From: JAGRAX01 sp041391365
GTDB lineage: Bacteria > Bdellovibrionota_G > JALEGL01 > JAGRMV01
DNA: 64,000 bases
NCBI GenBank assembly: GCA_041391365.1
Contig: JAWKOC010000001.1
Location: 558,001 to 622,000 of the forward strand
Direction of reading: 5' to 3'
Position 1 is the stretch's first letter. The number at the start of each line of letters is the position of its first letter. The notes under the pieces are model-generated. The model ran no database searches and was not told the origin of the DNA. It saw nothing but the letters and a program-made list of their open reading frames with translations. This document shows, piece by piece, positions 1 to 8,800 of the stretch. The position numbers were made by a program, and so were the translations under genes.

Positions 1-1515
1 TCTCAGCTCCCCTCTTCAGAGGTGAAAAATTTCGTGACGGTGTCAGGAAAAATTGAAAATGATCCCAATGATCCTTTCAACACTCGAGGCTCTCATGTCG
101 GTCAGATGGTGGTTTATTTGACCCCAGATCAAGAACGAGATCGATCAGCCAAAGAAATCACGGAGGAGCTCCGACCAAAACTAGATGCTGTCAGTGAATT
201 TGACCGTTTGACCATCGAAGAAGTTAAACCAGGTCCACCTCAAGGCAGACCTGTTGCGGTAAGAGTTCGGGGGGATCGTTATGAGATTCTCGAAGAGATT
301 GCGGAAAAGGTGAAACAAGAGTTGGCCAAAATTCCAGGTGTTTTGGATGTTCGTGATGACTTTGAGGAAGGGAAGCAAGAAATCAACCTCAAACTTGATG
401 AAAAAGTTCTTGGGCAAACAGGATTGAACCCTACCTCGGTTGCAAATTCGGTGCGAACGGCATTTGAAGGATTTCTTGCTGGAATCATTCAGGAAGGTGA
501 AGAAGAAACGGATGTATTGGTACGTCTAAACAAGAATGACAGATCCAAGCAAGAGACCTTATCTGAACTTTATATAGAGAATCCAGCAGGATTCCAGATT
601 CCTTTGTCAAAGGTAGCCCAACTGGAGCATGGAGTTGGCATCAATTCGATCAAACATTTTGATGGTAGACGTACCATTACAGTAACATCAGAAATCAATG
701 AAGAGCAAACAACCTCGATAGAAGTCAATCAACAACTTCAAAACAAGCTCACCGACATTGAAAAACAGTACCTGGGCTATACGGTGAGTTTTGGTGGAGA
801 GTATGAAGAAACCAACGAATCGTTGGGAAGTTTGATGAGAGCTTTTATTTTGGCGCTTTTTTTGATTTTCGTGATCTTAGCTTCCACATTCAATACTCTA
901 AGCCAACCATTTCTGATCATGTTGGCCATACCCTTTTCTTTGTTTTCCGCGATTTATGCGCTTAAATTTCATGGTGAGCCTTTTAGTTTTTTGGCGATGA
1001 TTGGGATGATTGGACTGTCAGGAGTGTCTGTAAATGATTCCATTGTTTTGATTGATTTCATCAACCAAAACAGAGAAAAATTTTCAGATGCAATGGAAGG
1101 AGTAATCGATGCCTGCAAAACTCGACTTCGCCCAGTTATTCTGACCAGCATTACGACGGTGGTTGGATTGATTCCTGTGGCTTATGGAATCGGAGGAGGA
1201 GATCCCTTTTTGATGCCCATGGCTTTGGCCATGGCATGGGGATTGGCCTTTGGAACCATTTTGATTCTTGTCTTAATACCTACTGCATATCTGACAATGG
1301 CCAAATATCCACTGGGTTCTGTCTCTGCCCTGTGTGCGCCCTGGGTCGGGTTGGGTGTCATTTTCTCTCCTTTGTCGAAAATGATAGGCACTCATTTGAC
1401 CCATGTCATTGGTTTGATTCTTATGATAGTGGTACCTTTTTTGGTGTATATTCTGAAAACATTGTGTTTGAAGGGTTTGCACAAACTCAAAACGTTTGTT
1501 GTGGGTATGGGATGA
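1..1515 (+). CDS. RND efflux transporter, C-terminal half (partial, cut by window start)
   Basis: Inner-membrane proton-driven pump of the AcrB/HAE family, which normally exports drugs or metabolites with an adaptor and an outer-membrane channel. The frame is open from the first base, so the gene starts outside the window; the GTG at 22 is only an internal codon. About the first 265 visible residues form the second periplasmic porter domain and the rest is membrane-spanning. The motif SVNDSIVLIDF near visible residue 335 matches the conserved helix of the C-terminal half of these pumps. The tail after the last expected helix has roughly 70 extra, mostly hydrophobic residues, which is unusual. 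The stop overlaps the start of the next gene (ATGA), so the two are translationally coupled. Substrate cannot be told. Confidence 0.93.
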   Translation, partial: SQLPSSEVKNFVTVSGKIENDPNDPFNTRGSHVGQMVVYLTPDQERDRSAKEITEELRPKLDAVSEFDRLTIEEVKPGPPQGRPVAVRVRGDRYEILEEIAEKVKQELAKIPGVLDVRDDFEEGKQEINLKLDEKVLGQTGLNPTSVANSVRTAFEGFLAGIIQEGEEETDVLVRLNKNDRSKQETLSELYIENPAGFQIPLSKVAQLEHGVGINSIKHFDGRRTITVTSEINEEQTTSIEVNQQLQNKLTDIEKQYLGYTVSFGGEYEETNESLGSLMRAFILALFLIFVILASTFNTLSQPFLIMLAIPFSLFSAIYALKFHGEPFSFLAMIGMIGLSGVSVNDSIVLIDFINQNREKFSDAMEGVIDACKTRLRPVILTSITTVVGLIPVAYGIGGGDPFLMPMALAMAWGLAFGTILILVLIPTAYLTMAKYPLGSVSALCAPWVGLGVIFSPLSKMIGTHLTHVIGLILMIVVPFLVYILKTLCLKGLHKLKTFVVGMG

Positions 1516-2114
1516 TAAAAGAGCTATTGAATTCCTTTTTGATTGTTTTTATTCCAACGTTTATCGCCATGGATTCGCTGGGGGTCTTGCCCTATTTCAT
1601 TGGAGTTGTACAACCGTTGCCGGATCATAAAAAGAAAGAAGTTTTATTTCAAGCAGTGTTGACTGCGGCAATTGTAGGTATTGGTTTTGTGTTTTTGGGG
1701 AATGCCATTTTGCGCTTTTTGGGCATTACCATTTCCGACTTTCGAGTTGCCGGAGGTTTGATTCTGTTGATTTTGTCCATTCACGATTTGATTTCTTCAG
1801 ACAAGTCACGAAGAAAGCCGTCCGATACAGTAGGTGTGGTTCCCTTGGGGATGCCTTTGATCATGGGGCCTGCAGTGCTTACCACCATTATCGTATCGAT
1901 TGAAGATGTGGGTCTTTGGATTACCTTGATCGCGTTGATTGCCAACCTGATGATCACATTCATCATCTTCTTGATGGCCAAACCCATGATTCGTATATTG
2001 GGAAAAGGCGGAGCTCAGGCCATGAGTAAACTGGCCAACATTCTGCTTGCGGCTTTTGCGATGATGATTATTCGCGTTGGATTGGTAGATATGATAAAAA
2101 CTTTCTTCTCATGA
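1512..2114 (+). CDS. MarC family integral membrane protein
   Basis: A 200-residue polytopic inner-membrane protein. The segment VVPLGMPLIMGPAVLTT (about residue 110) and the early PTFIAMDSLGVLPYF are typical of the MarC (UPF0056) family, whose function is not settled despite the historical link to multiple antibiotic resistance. The reading frame is open further upstream inside the pump gene, but the ATG at 1512 overlaps the pump stop as ATGA and gives the usual family length, so it was chosen. Its own stop again overlaps the next start by ATGA, giving a tight three-gene operon. Confidence 0.9.
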   Translation: MIKELLNSFLIVFIPTFIAMDSLGVLPYFIGVVQPLPDHKKKEVLFQAVLTAAIVGIGFVFLGNAILRFLGITISDFRVAGGLILLILSIHDLISSDKSRRKPSDTVGVVPLGMPLIMGPAVLTTIIVSIEDVGLWITLIALIANLMITFIIFLMAKPMIRILGKGGAQAMSKLANILLAAFAMMIIRVGLVDMIKTFFS

Positions 2115-3529
2115 GAAGATTTTTCTTTTCCCTATTTGGATCAACTTTTTTTCTTAGTTTGCTTCTTTCGTATTTTCATTACCCATTTTTGTGGGTTGCA
2201 TTGGGTGCGGGCATCCTCTTGATATGGGGAATTTATGATGTGCTTCAAACCAAACATACAATTTTAAGAAATTTTCCGATCATTGGACATTTTCGATATT
2301 TGTTTGAAATGATTCGACCTGAAATCAATCAATATTTCATTGAATCCAATACAGATGGAAAGCCATTCAGCCGTGAAATGAGATCTGTTGTTTATCAACG
2401 AGCGAAGAAAGAGTTGGATACCCTCCCCTTTGGAACGCAAAAAGACGTATACCGAGAAGGTCACGAATGGATCTGTCATTCAATGTTTCCCATTGAAGTA
2501 GACAATAAAGATTTGAGATTGGTGATTGGGGGGAATGAGTGTCAGCAAAAATACCATTCGAGTCTACTCAATATTTCCGCAATGAGTTATGGATCTTTGA
2601 GTAAAAATGCAGTCGAAGCCCTCAACCAAGGAGCAAAGCTAGGAAATTTTGCACACAATACAGGTGAAGGAGGCTTGTCAGAATATCACTTGAAACATGG
2701 TGGAGACCTAATCTGGCAAATTGGAACAGGATACTTTGGGGCGCGAACCTTGGATGGAAAATTCAATCCAGAGCTGTTTCAAACCAATTCTCATCAACCC
2801 AGTGTAAAAATGATTGAACTAAAGCTTTCTCAAGGAGCCAAGCCCGGTCATGGTGGTATTTTGCCTGGAGTCAAGGTCAATCAAGAAATTGCACAAATTC
2901 GAAATGTAGAAATTGGAAAGGATGTTATCTCTCCCCCACATCATTCGGCTTTTCACGGATACGAAGAAATGTTGGACTTCATTGCTCACCTGCGTGAACT
3001 CTCTGGAGGGAAACCCATAGGAATCAAGTTTTGCTTGGGTCTTCGACGTGAATTTGATCGACTGTGCGATACGATGCACAGAAAAAACAGTTTTCCTGAT
3101 TTTATTACCCTGGATGGTAGCGAAGGAGGAACAGGTGCTGCGCCTGTAGAGTTTTCCAATTCGATGGGGTACCCCTTGGACGATGCTTTAATTTTTGTCG
3201 ATCAGTGTTTGAAAAACTATCATATTCGAGACAAAATGCGTGTTTTGTCATCCGGAAAGGTCGTAACTGGATTCGACGTCATCAAACATTTGGCTTTGGG
3301 CGCAGATGCATGCAACAGTGCAAGAGCGATGATGTTTGCGTTAGGGTGCATTCAGGCATTGCGATGCAATACCAATCAATGCCCTACGGGAGTGGCTACG
3401 CAAGATCCAGAATTGGTCAAGGGATTGGACATTCACAATAAGGCAACCCGAGTCTACATGTTTCACAAAGAAACGATTCGAAGTGTTGCTGAGCTCATGG
3501 AGCGCTATGGGACTGAGACAAACTCATGA
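2111..3529 (+). CDS. Membrane-anchored FMN-binding glutamate synthase family protein
   Basis: A 472-residue protein with one or two N-terminal membrane segments (residues about 1-45) followed by the FMN/3Fe-4S catalytic domain of the glutamate synthase large subunit. Visible family motifs are NTGEGGLSEYH, KPGHGGILPG, LDGSEGGTGAAP and the cluster-binding C-x5-C-x4-CPTG near residue 415. It lacks the glutaminase domain, so it is one of the stand-alone GltB-like oxidoreductases with no proven substrate. It overlaps marC by ATGA and closes this operon. Confidence 0.9.
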   Translation: MRRFFFSLFGSTFFLSLLLSYFHYPFLWVALGAGILLIWGIYDVLQTKHTILRNFPIIGHFRYLFEMIRPEINQYFIESNTDGKPFSREMRSVVYQRAKKELDTLPFGTQKDVYREGHEWICHSMFPIEVDNKDLRLVIGGNECQQKYHSSLLNISAMSYGSLSKNAVEALNQGAKLGNFAHNTGEGGLSEYHLKHGGDLIWQIGTGYFGARTLDGKFNPELFQTNSHQPSVKMIELKLSQGAKPGHGGILPGVKVNQEIAQIRNVEIGKDVISPPHHSAFHGYEEMLDFIAHLRELSGGKPIGIKFCLGLRREFDRLCDTMHRKNSFPDFITLDGSEGGTGAAPVEFSNSMGYPLDDALIFVDQCLKNYHIRDKMRVLSSGKVVTGFDVIKHLALGADACNSARAMMFALGCIQALRCNTNQCPTGVATQDPELVKGLDIHNKATRVYMFHKETIRSVAELMERYGTETNS

Positions 3530-3729
3530 GATCAAAGCTCACCACGTGATGAGAAGGATTTCAAATTCATCGGTAATGAATGTAGACGAGATTTCGAAGA
3601 AATTTCATTCCATCTAAAATCGAATATTATCAAACGTTGGAACAGACTGAACTTCTTGATCATCTCGTTCGTCGGTTGGTTTATTGTCAATATCCTCATG
3701 AAGACTATCGACCAATTGAGAGATCTGAT

Positions 3730-4386
3730 TCATAACTTTAAATGAAGTCTCAAACACATTTTTGAGCAAATTTTTTCGCTGCAAAAGTTTTCTTCTTGCT
3801 GCATCCGCCAGACGTTGATTCCCGACACCAAATGATCGATGACTTCTGTGATTAGGTTGAGCTCCTTTCCAAGTTTATCGAATACCAAGCTCTGCTGTTG
3901 AAGTTCATTTTCTCGATAGTATCCAAACTTTCCTTCATAGGTTGAATCACCATACGTCAGAAGTTTTCGTCTCAAAAATGAATTTTGTACATTTGTATGT
4001 ACTCGGGCTTTCAACACATCCACATGAAAAGGTTTTGGAATGTAATCCGCTGCCCCTAAGTACAAATGACTTACAACCTCCTCAATATCATGCTTGATGG
4101 TAAGAATGAGAAAAGGAATTTCTCTGTATTTTTTGTATTTTTGTACACACTTCAAAAACGTTTTTCCTCCCATTTTGGGCATGAGCAAATCGCAAACGAT
4201 GCAATCAATGTGATGTTGCTTCAATATTTTCAGGGCATCAATGCCGTTGGACGCAAAAAATACGTTGTAGTCTTCTTCAAGAGTAGACACTATCAAATGG
4301 GCTTCTAGCGAATTGTCCTCTACAGCCAACACACTAGGTTTGGTAAGATCTATGTTCGAAGGTATTGATGGTGGATAAAGTTCCAT
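3730..4386 (-). CDS. Response regulator (CheY-like receiver) with frameshifted C-terminal tail
   Basis: Receiver domain in the first 125 residues: acidic pocket in VEDN, phospho-acceptor Asp in CDLLMPKMGG, LTI threonine and the KPF lysine. There is no DNA-binding domain, so it likely works by protein contact or in a multi-step relay. The open frame extends to 4455, but the ATG at 4386 has a GGAGG box six bases upstream and was chosen. The last 20 or so residues are Cys/Trp-rich and unlike the rest. In another frame the protein continues as a charged helical tail (RLADAARRKLLQRKN ... ending FDNIRF) down to a stop at 3614, so a single-base shift near 3830-3845 is likely. The true gene is probably 3614-4386. 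Confidence 0.85.
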   Translation of the reverse strand: MELYPPSIPSNIDLTKPSVLAVEDNSLEAHLIVSTLEEDYNVFFASNGIDALKILKQHHIDCIVCDLLMPKMGGKTFLKCVQKYKKYREIPFLILTIKHDIEEVVSHLYLGAADYIPKPFHVDVLKARVHTNVQNSFLRRKLLTYGDSTYEGKFGYYRENELQQQSLVFDKLGKELNLITEVIDHLVSGINVWRMQQEENFCSEKICSKMCLRLHLKL

Positions 4387-4498
4387 GGTGTCCTCCATGA
4401 TGCACAAAGAAATTGGGGCTATGCCCAGCGTACCCTCTTGTCGAAGGCACTTCATGCTGAACTTCTATTATATGACAACTTAAGAATAAATTAAATCC

Positions 4499-4516
4499 AA
4501 TTATTATATAATAATT
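4499..4516. other. 18-bp perfect AT-only palindrome
   Basis: aattattatataataatt reads the same on both strands. It lies in the intergenic region between the divergent response regulator and the TRAP substrate-binding gene, and could be an operator or promoter element. Because the region is very AT-rich, chance is a real alternative. Confidence 0.3.
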
Positions 4517-4590
4517 TAAGTAATATACGTTTTTTATAAGAATATTAGGAACATTTATTAGGATTTTAACCCCATCTTTGACTCTCAAAT

Positions 4591-4619
4591 TTGCCAATTT
4601 GGGCTTGTGTTGATACATC
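4591..4619 (+). promoter_or_regulatory. Candidate sigma70 promoter of the TAXI substrate-binding gene
   Basis: TTGCCA and TACATC separated by 17 bp. The -10 box ends 7 bp before the ATG at 4627, so the transcript would start at or next to the start codon. The -10 match is weak (3 of 6), but the geometry repeats at many other genes here. Confidence 0.4.
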
Positions 4620-4626
4620 TCCACCC

Positions 4627-5628
4627 ATGAATCATATTCGATCTTTGTTCTTTTTGTCTTTGGCGTGCTTGTTTTTGGTCACTTCATATGGATGCAACAA
4701 GTCAAAAAATGGCCCTACTCCGGAAGCAAAAACTTCGTACATGACCATTGGCACCGGGGGTCTTACAGGGGTTTACTACCCTACGGGTGCATCTTTGTGT
4801 TCGACTCTTCGAAAATACAAAGACGACAATCACATTCAGTGCAATGTTCAATCCACAGCTGGATCAGAATACAATCTCAATGCACTACACAAAAAGGAAA
4901 TCGAATTTGGCATTGCTCAGTCGGACGTGGTCTATCGAGCGTGGGAAGGAATAGAACCTTTTCGTGAAAAATATGACAACGTAAGAAGTGTTTTTTCCAT
5001 TTATTCGGAACCACTCAACTTGGTCGCTCGAAAAGATGCAGGAATCCATGAGCTTGAAGACATCAAAGGAAAGAGAATAAACATTGGTAGCCCTGGATCT
5101 GGACAAAAGAGAACGGCTTCAGATTTGTTGCAAAGTTGCAATATATCTATGGAGGATCTCGCCTTGGCCGGAGGACTCAAGCCTGCAGAAATGCCAGACG
5201 GTCTTCGAGACAAAAAGTTAGACGCCTACTTTTATACAGTGGCTCATCCAACCGCAAATATCAAAGATATCGCCAATTCCATTCCCATTTCCATCGTGCC
5301 TTTGCGTGGTCCCTGTGTTGATCATTTTATCGCATCGAACCCCTATTATGTGAAAGCCAGAGTCCCTGGGGGAATCTATGATGGTGTCGATCAAGATGTG
5401 GATACTTTTGCGGTCAAAGCCACCCTTCTTACCCACAAAGATACTCCGGATGCAGTCGTTTATGAGCTGGTCAAAAGACTGGCTGAAAATTTACAAGATT
5501 TCAAAAACCTTCATCCTGCCTATCAAAACATCACGGTCGCTTCGATGCAGGATGGTTTGATCACTCCCATGCATCCGGGTGCCAAAAAATATTTTGAGGA
5601 AATTCGCACCAAACCCGAACAAAAGTAA
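4627..5628 (+). CDS. TAXI family TRAP transporter substrate-binding lipoprotein
   Basis: A 333-residue periplasmic binding protein of the TAXI group, which captures small organic acids such as amino acids or dicarboxylates for a TRAP permease. The N-terminus is a lipoprotein signal with lipobox TSYGC (Cys 23), so it should be tethered by lipid. Family features are the opening ATIGTGG-like segment (MTIGTGGLTGVYYP), TAGSEYNL and the central INIGSPGSG stretch. The open frame begins earlier at 4591, but ATG 4627 gives a clean signal peptide and sits 7 bp after a -10-like box. The fused permease follows after 9 bp. Confidence 0.92.
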   Translation: MNHIRSLFFLSLACLFLVTSYGCNKSKNGPTPEAKTSYMTIGTGGLTGVYYPTGASLCSTLRKYKDDNHIQCNVQSTAGSEYNLNALHKKEIEFGIAQSDVVYRAWEGIEPFREKYDNVRSVFSIYSEPLNLVARKDAGIHELEDIKGKRINIGSPGSGQKRTASDLLQSCNISMEDLALAGGLKPAEMPDGLRDKKLDAYFYTVAHPTANIKDIANSIPISIVPLRGPCVDHFIASNPYYVKARVPGGIYDGVDQDVDTFAVKATLLTHKDTPDAVVYELVKRLAENLQDFKNLHPAYQNITVASMQDGLITPMHPGAKKYFEEIRTKPEQK

Positions 5629-5637
5629 GAACTTTTG

Positions 5638-7626
5638 ATGAACAAAAATCCGTCAAATGCTTTGAGGGCGATCGCTGGCATTGTAGCTTTCTCCTGGGCA
5701 TTGTTTCAACTGATCATTCCTCTCTATCCCATCAACGATACACTTGTGCGAAGTCTGCACTTGTCTTTCGCAATGTTTTTGGTCTTTTTTCAATTCCCTT
5801 TGGGCAACAAAAAACCCCTCCAATGGTTACATTTGCTTTTTTCAATTCTAGGATGTTTTTCCGCACTTTACCTTTTTTTGGATTATGAAGGACTCTCCAG
5901 TAGACCAGGCATGCCTCTCTGGAGAGATTTACTTGTATCTGTAGTTGGAATTGCACTGTTGCTGGAGGCATCTCGAAGAAGCTTAGGAATTGCACTTCCC
6001 ATCCTTGTCGTGGGATTCATCATGTATTGTTTTTTTGGTCCCTATATGCCAGAGATCATCAGCCATCGAGGAGCATCTTTTTCCAAGACCATGGACCATT
6101 TGTATCTAACCACAGAAGGTGTTTTTGGAGTTCCACTGCGCGTAAGTGCAAGTTTTGTCTTCTTATTTGTTCTCTTGGGGTCATTGTTGGAAAAAGCAGG
6201 GGCATCCAAATACTTCATCGATCTATCTTTTTCTTTATTGGGTAAATTTCGAGCCGGGCCTGCAAAAGCTGCAGTCGTAGCATCTGGTTTGACGGGAATG
6301 ATCTCAGGATCATCCATTGCCAATACTGTCACAACGGGTACGTTCACGATACCCTTGATGAAAAAAATTGGCTTTACGCCGGAAAAAGCTGCTGCAATCG
6401 AAGTGGCTGCATCTACAAATGGTCAACTGATGCCACCTCTCATGGGAGCTGCCGCATTCATCATCGCCGAATTTTTAGGAATCTCATATATCGATGTTGT
6501 CAAAGCTTCGGTGATCCCCGCGTTTGTATCGTACATTGGTTTGTTTTTTTTGGTTCATTTTGAATCATTCAAAATAAACCTAAAGCCATACGACGGATAC
6601 ATCGAGGCCTTTGCCAGTATTTTTATCAAAGGAATTCATTTTCTCTTGCCCATTGCAGCTCTAGTGATTTCTCTGGCATGGCTGAAACTTTCGGCCACGC
6701 TTGCTGCTTTTTATGCATGTCTATGTGTATTGGGTCTTATGCTGATAAAAAATTCAATTAACATCATTCAGAAGAAAACCACGCTCTATCAAGGAGCAAA
6801 AATCTTCGCTTGTCAGGTCTATGATTCCATGACTAGCGGGAGCAAAAATATGGTTCCCATATCTATTGCAACAGCAACGGCCGGAATGATTGTAGGTACC
6901 ATTACCTTGACCGGGTTAGGTCAAAGCATGATCAACGTCATTGAAATGTTGTCATTTGGAAATATCTACCTTGTCTTGATTATGGTAGCGCTGACCTGCT
7001 TGATTCTCGGGATGGGACTCCCTACCACGGCGAATTATATCGTAGTTTCCTCCGTCTCTGCTCCCATCATTCTCCAATTGGGAATCAAACAAGGTTTTAT
7101 CATACCGGCAATTGCCGCCCACCTCTTTGTTTTCTATTTTGGAATCCTGGCCGATGATACACCTCCTGTTGGATTGGCTGCCTATGCGGCGGCAGGAATT
7201 GCCAAGTCAAATCCAGTACAAACAGGAATTCAGGGTTTTTTGTACGACATTCGAACTGCTATCCTTCCTTTTGCTTTTGTTTTCAATCCAAACTTGCTTT
7301 TGCTGGTGGGGGTCAAGGAGCAGGAAACTGGTTTTTATGCATCCCATTGGATTTGGATTGAGTCACCTTTGCAAATGATAGGAATCTTCATGATGGCCAC
7401 CGTGGGAATGATCGCGTTTGTAAGCTCGATCTCAGGTTATATGAGAACAAAATTGTCTGCAACAGACCGTATTCTTCTTCTGATTGTCAGCTACTATTTT
7501 TTTCGATTTGATCAAATGATGCATCAAAAAATGTTCATGACAATCCTACACTGCTTAGGTATGGTTTTTATGCTTTTCATTGTCCTGTATAGACAATGGC
7601 CATTTTTAAAAAGGAAGGCAATATGA
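5638..7626 (+). CDS. TRAP transporter fused permease (4TM/12TM)
   Basis: A 662-residue inner-membrane protein joining the small (DctQ-like) and large (DctM-like) TRAP permease subunits, as is usual for TAXI systems. The large part has the repeated TRAP signature regions, including SGSSIANTVTTGTFTIPLMK, the GMGLPTTANY motif and DDTPPVGLAAYAAAGIA near residue 510. It should drive sodium-coupled uptake of the ligand bound by the preceding lipoprotein. TTG 5635 is an alternative start three bases upstream. The stop overlaps the next start (ATGA). Confidence 0.93.
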   Translation: MNKNPSNALRAIAGIVAFSWALFQLIIPLYPINDTLVRSLHLSFAMFLVFFQFPLGNKKPLQWLHLLFSILGCFSALYLFLDYEGLSSRPGMPLWRDLLVSVVGIALLLEASRRSLGIALPILVVGFIMYCFFGPYMPEIISHRGASFSKTMDHLYLTTEGVFGVPLRVSASFVFLFVLLGSLLEKAGASKYFIDLSFSLLGKFRAGPAKAAVVASGLTGMISGSSIANTVTTGTFTIPLMKKIGFTPEKAAAIEVAASTNGQLMPPLMGAAAFIIAEFLGISYIDVVKASVIPAFVSYIGLFFLVHFESFKINLKPYDGYIEAFASIFIKGIHFLLPIAALVISLAWLKLSATLAAFYACLCVLGLMLIKNSINIIQKKTTLYQGAKIFACQVYDSMTSGSKNMVPISIATATAGMIVGTITLTGLGQSMINVIEMLSFGNIYLVLIMVALTCLILGMGLPTTANYIVVSSVSAPIILQLGIKQGFIIPAIAAHLFVFYFGILADDTPPVGLAAYAAAGIAKSNPVQTGIQGFLYDIRTAILPFAFVFNPNLLLLVGVKEQETGFYASHWIWIESPLQMIGIFMMATVGMIAFVSSISGYMRTKLSATDRILLLIVSYYFFRFDQMMHQKMFMTILHCLGMVFMLFIVLYRQWPFLKRKAI

Positions 7627-8093
7627 AAGACTTTGTAGCTTCTATGGATAAAGTTGCCCATGCATTTGAGGAAAAGTTTTTTAGCCAAAGTGATCATGAA
7701 AAACTCAAAGCCCTTCAGGAAAAAATTGCAAAGGAAAATGAGATTGCATCTCTTCGCAAACAATTGGGAGATGTCGACAATCAAGTACTAGAAACGTTTC
7801 TCAAGAAAAACCTCACGTCAAAAAACATTGCTGGACTTCTTTTTTTTCCATTGATTGTGGTTGCATGGGCAGATGAAACCTTGGATCAAAAAGAAAAAAA
7901 AGCCATCCTTGAAAGTTTAAAAAGCTGCAGCATCGACAATCAGTCAATGACTTTTGCATTGATTCAATCTTGGCTGGAAAATAGGCCTACTCAAGATCTT
8001 GAAAAATTGTGGGAAAGCTACATTGATGGAATATTTGCTTCCATGAGTGTAGACGAAAAAAAGGTGTTTATCTGGCCACCATGGCGAGAGTGA
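7623..8093 (+). CDS. TerB-like tellurite-resistance-type protein, frameshifted near the C-terminus
   Basis: A 156-residue soluble alpha-helical protein. FFSQSDHEKLKAL near the start and PLIVVAWADETLDQKEKKAIL around residues 75-95 match a TerB-like family, where the Asp/Glu of the WADE/D segment is conserved. ATG 7623 overlaps the TRAP permease stop and has an AAGGA box. The family normally continues with an Ala/Gly-rich tail; pieces of it are found downstream in other frames (LATMARVKK, then QASRSFFGLG, then FDDFFRSKL ending at 8201). Shifts near 8060 and 8100 fall in A-runs. The true gene is probably 7623-8201. Role unknown; the link to TRAP uptake is positional only. Confidence 0.75.
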   Translation: MKDFVASMDKVAHAFEEKFFSQSDHEKLKALQEKIAKENEIASLRKQLGDVDNQVLETFLKKNLTSKNIAGLLFFPLIVVAWADETLDQKEKKAILESLKSCSIDNQSMTFALIQSWLENRPTQDLEKLWESYIDGIFASMSVDEKKVFIWPPWRE

Positions 8094-8212
8094 AAAAATT
8101 TCTCAGGCCAGTAGAAGTTTCTTTGGATTGGGTCCAAAAACTTCATCCAAAGAGCACAGAAAATTGCTTATTTTGATGATTTTTTTCGATCTAAACTTTA
8201 ATAAAAAGATTT

Positions 8213-8770
8213 ATGCAGCAGTTGTCCATTCATTTTTTGTTCGAAAGACTTTTCTCTTTTGCATACAACAAATCTTACTTTCCATCTGAAATTCACTTGC
8301 CCGCAATCTCCAAAACATATTTTGTAGAATATCAAAAAAAAGCTGATGTTTTTCGATGGGAAAAAAAAGGCTCTCATCTCATCATCTATGGTAGCCATCG
8401 AAGGCGTACACTGATTCGCAAACAAATTTTTCAAGCCCTGAAAACAGATTGTCAAATGGCATTTACGCCAAGACTTCGTGAGATGTCTCAACAATACAAT
8501 CTTTCGTTTCGAAATGTACGTTACAAGACTCAAAAAACACTCTGGGGAAGTTGCTCAGAATTGAAAAATTTAAATTTTAACATTCGGCTACTTTTTCTTC
8601 CAACCCCGTTGGTTGAATATGTATTTCTTCATGAACTTTGCCATACACGCCATCTCGATCATTCCAAACGATTTTGGTCACTTGTGCAGCAACACGATCC
8701 ACATTACAAAATACAGGAAAAAAAATTGGAAAGTGCCTCGGAGTATCTACCTCAATGGGCAAAACTATAG
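8213..8770 (+). CDS. YgjP-like zinc metallopeptidase (DUF45/SprT-like)
   Basis: A 185-residue protein ending in the metallopeptidase core: YKTQKTLWGSCS, then HELCHTRHLDHSKRFW near residues 140-155, where the HExxH histidines, the glutamate and the downstream histidine form the zinc site. Soluble, no signal peptide. The biological substrate of this widespread family is not established. There is no strong ribosome-binding site. A TAATAA hexamer lies 8 bp upstream of the ATG, which may be a -10 box. Confidence 0.88.
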   Translation: MQQLSIHFLFERLFSFAYNKSYFPSEIHLPAISKTYFVEYQKKADVFRWEKKGSHLIIYGSHRRRTLIRKQIFQALKTDCQMAFTPRLREMSQQYNLSFRNVRYKTQKTLWGSCSELKNLNFNIRLLFLPTPLVEYVFLHELCHTRHLDHSKRFWSLVQQHDPHYKIQEKKLESASEYLPQWAKL

Positions 8771-8800
8771 GTTTTTATCATTTTCTATAATCAAGGTTTT

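Noticed and set aside
1236..1511. Upstream extension of the MarC reading frame
   Set aside because: It overlaps the RND pump in another frame, lacks membrane character of the family start, and ATG 1512 gives the normal length and an ATGA overlap.
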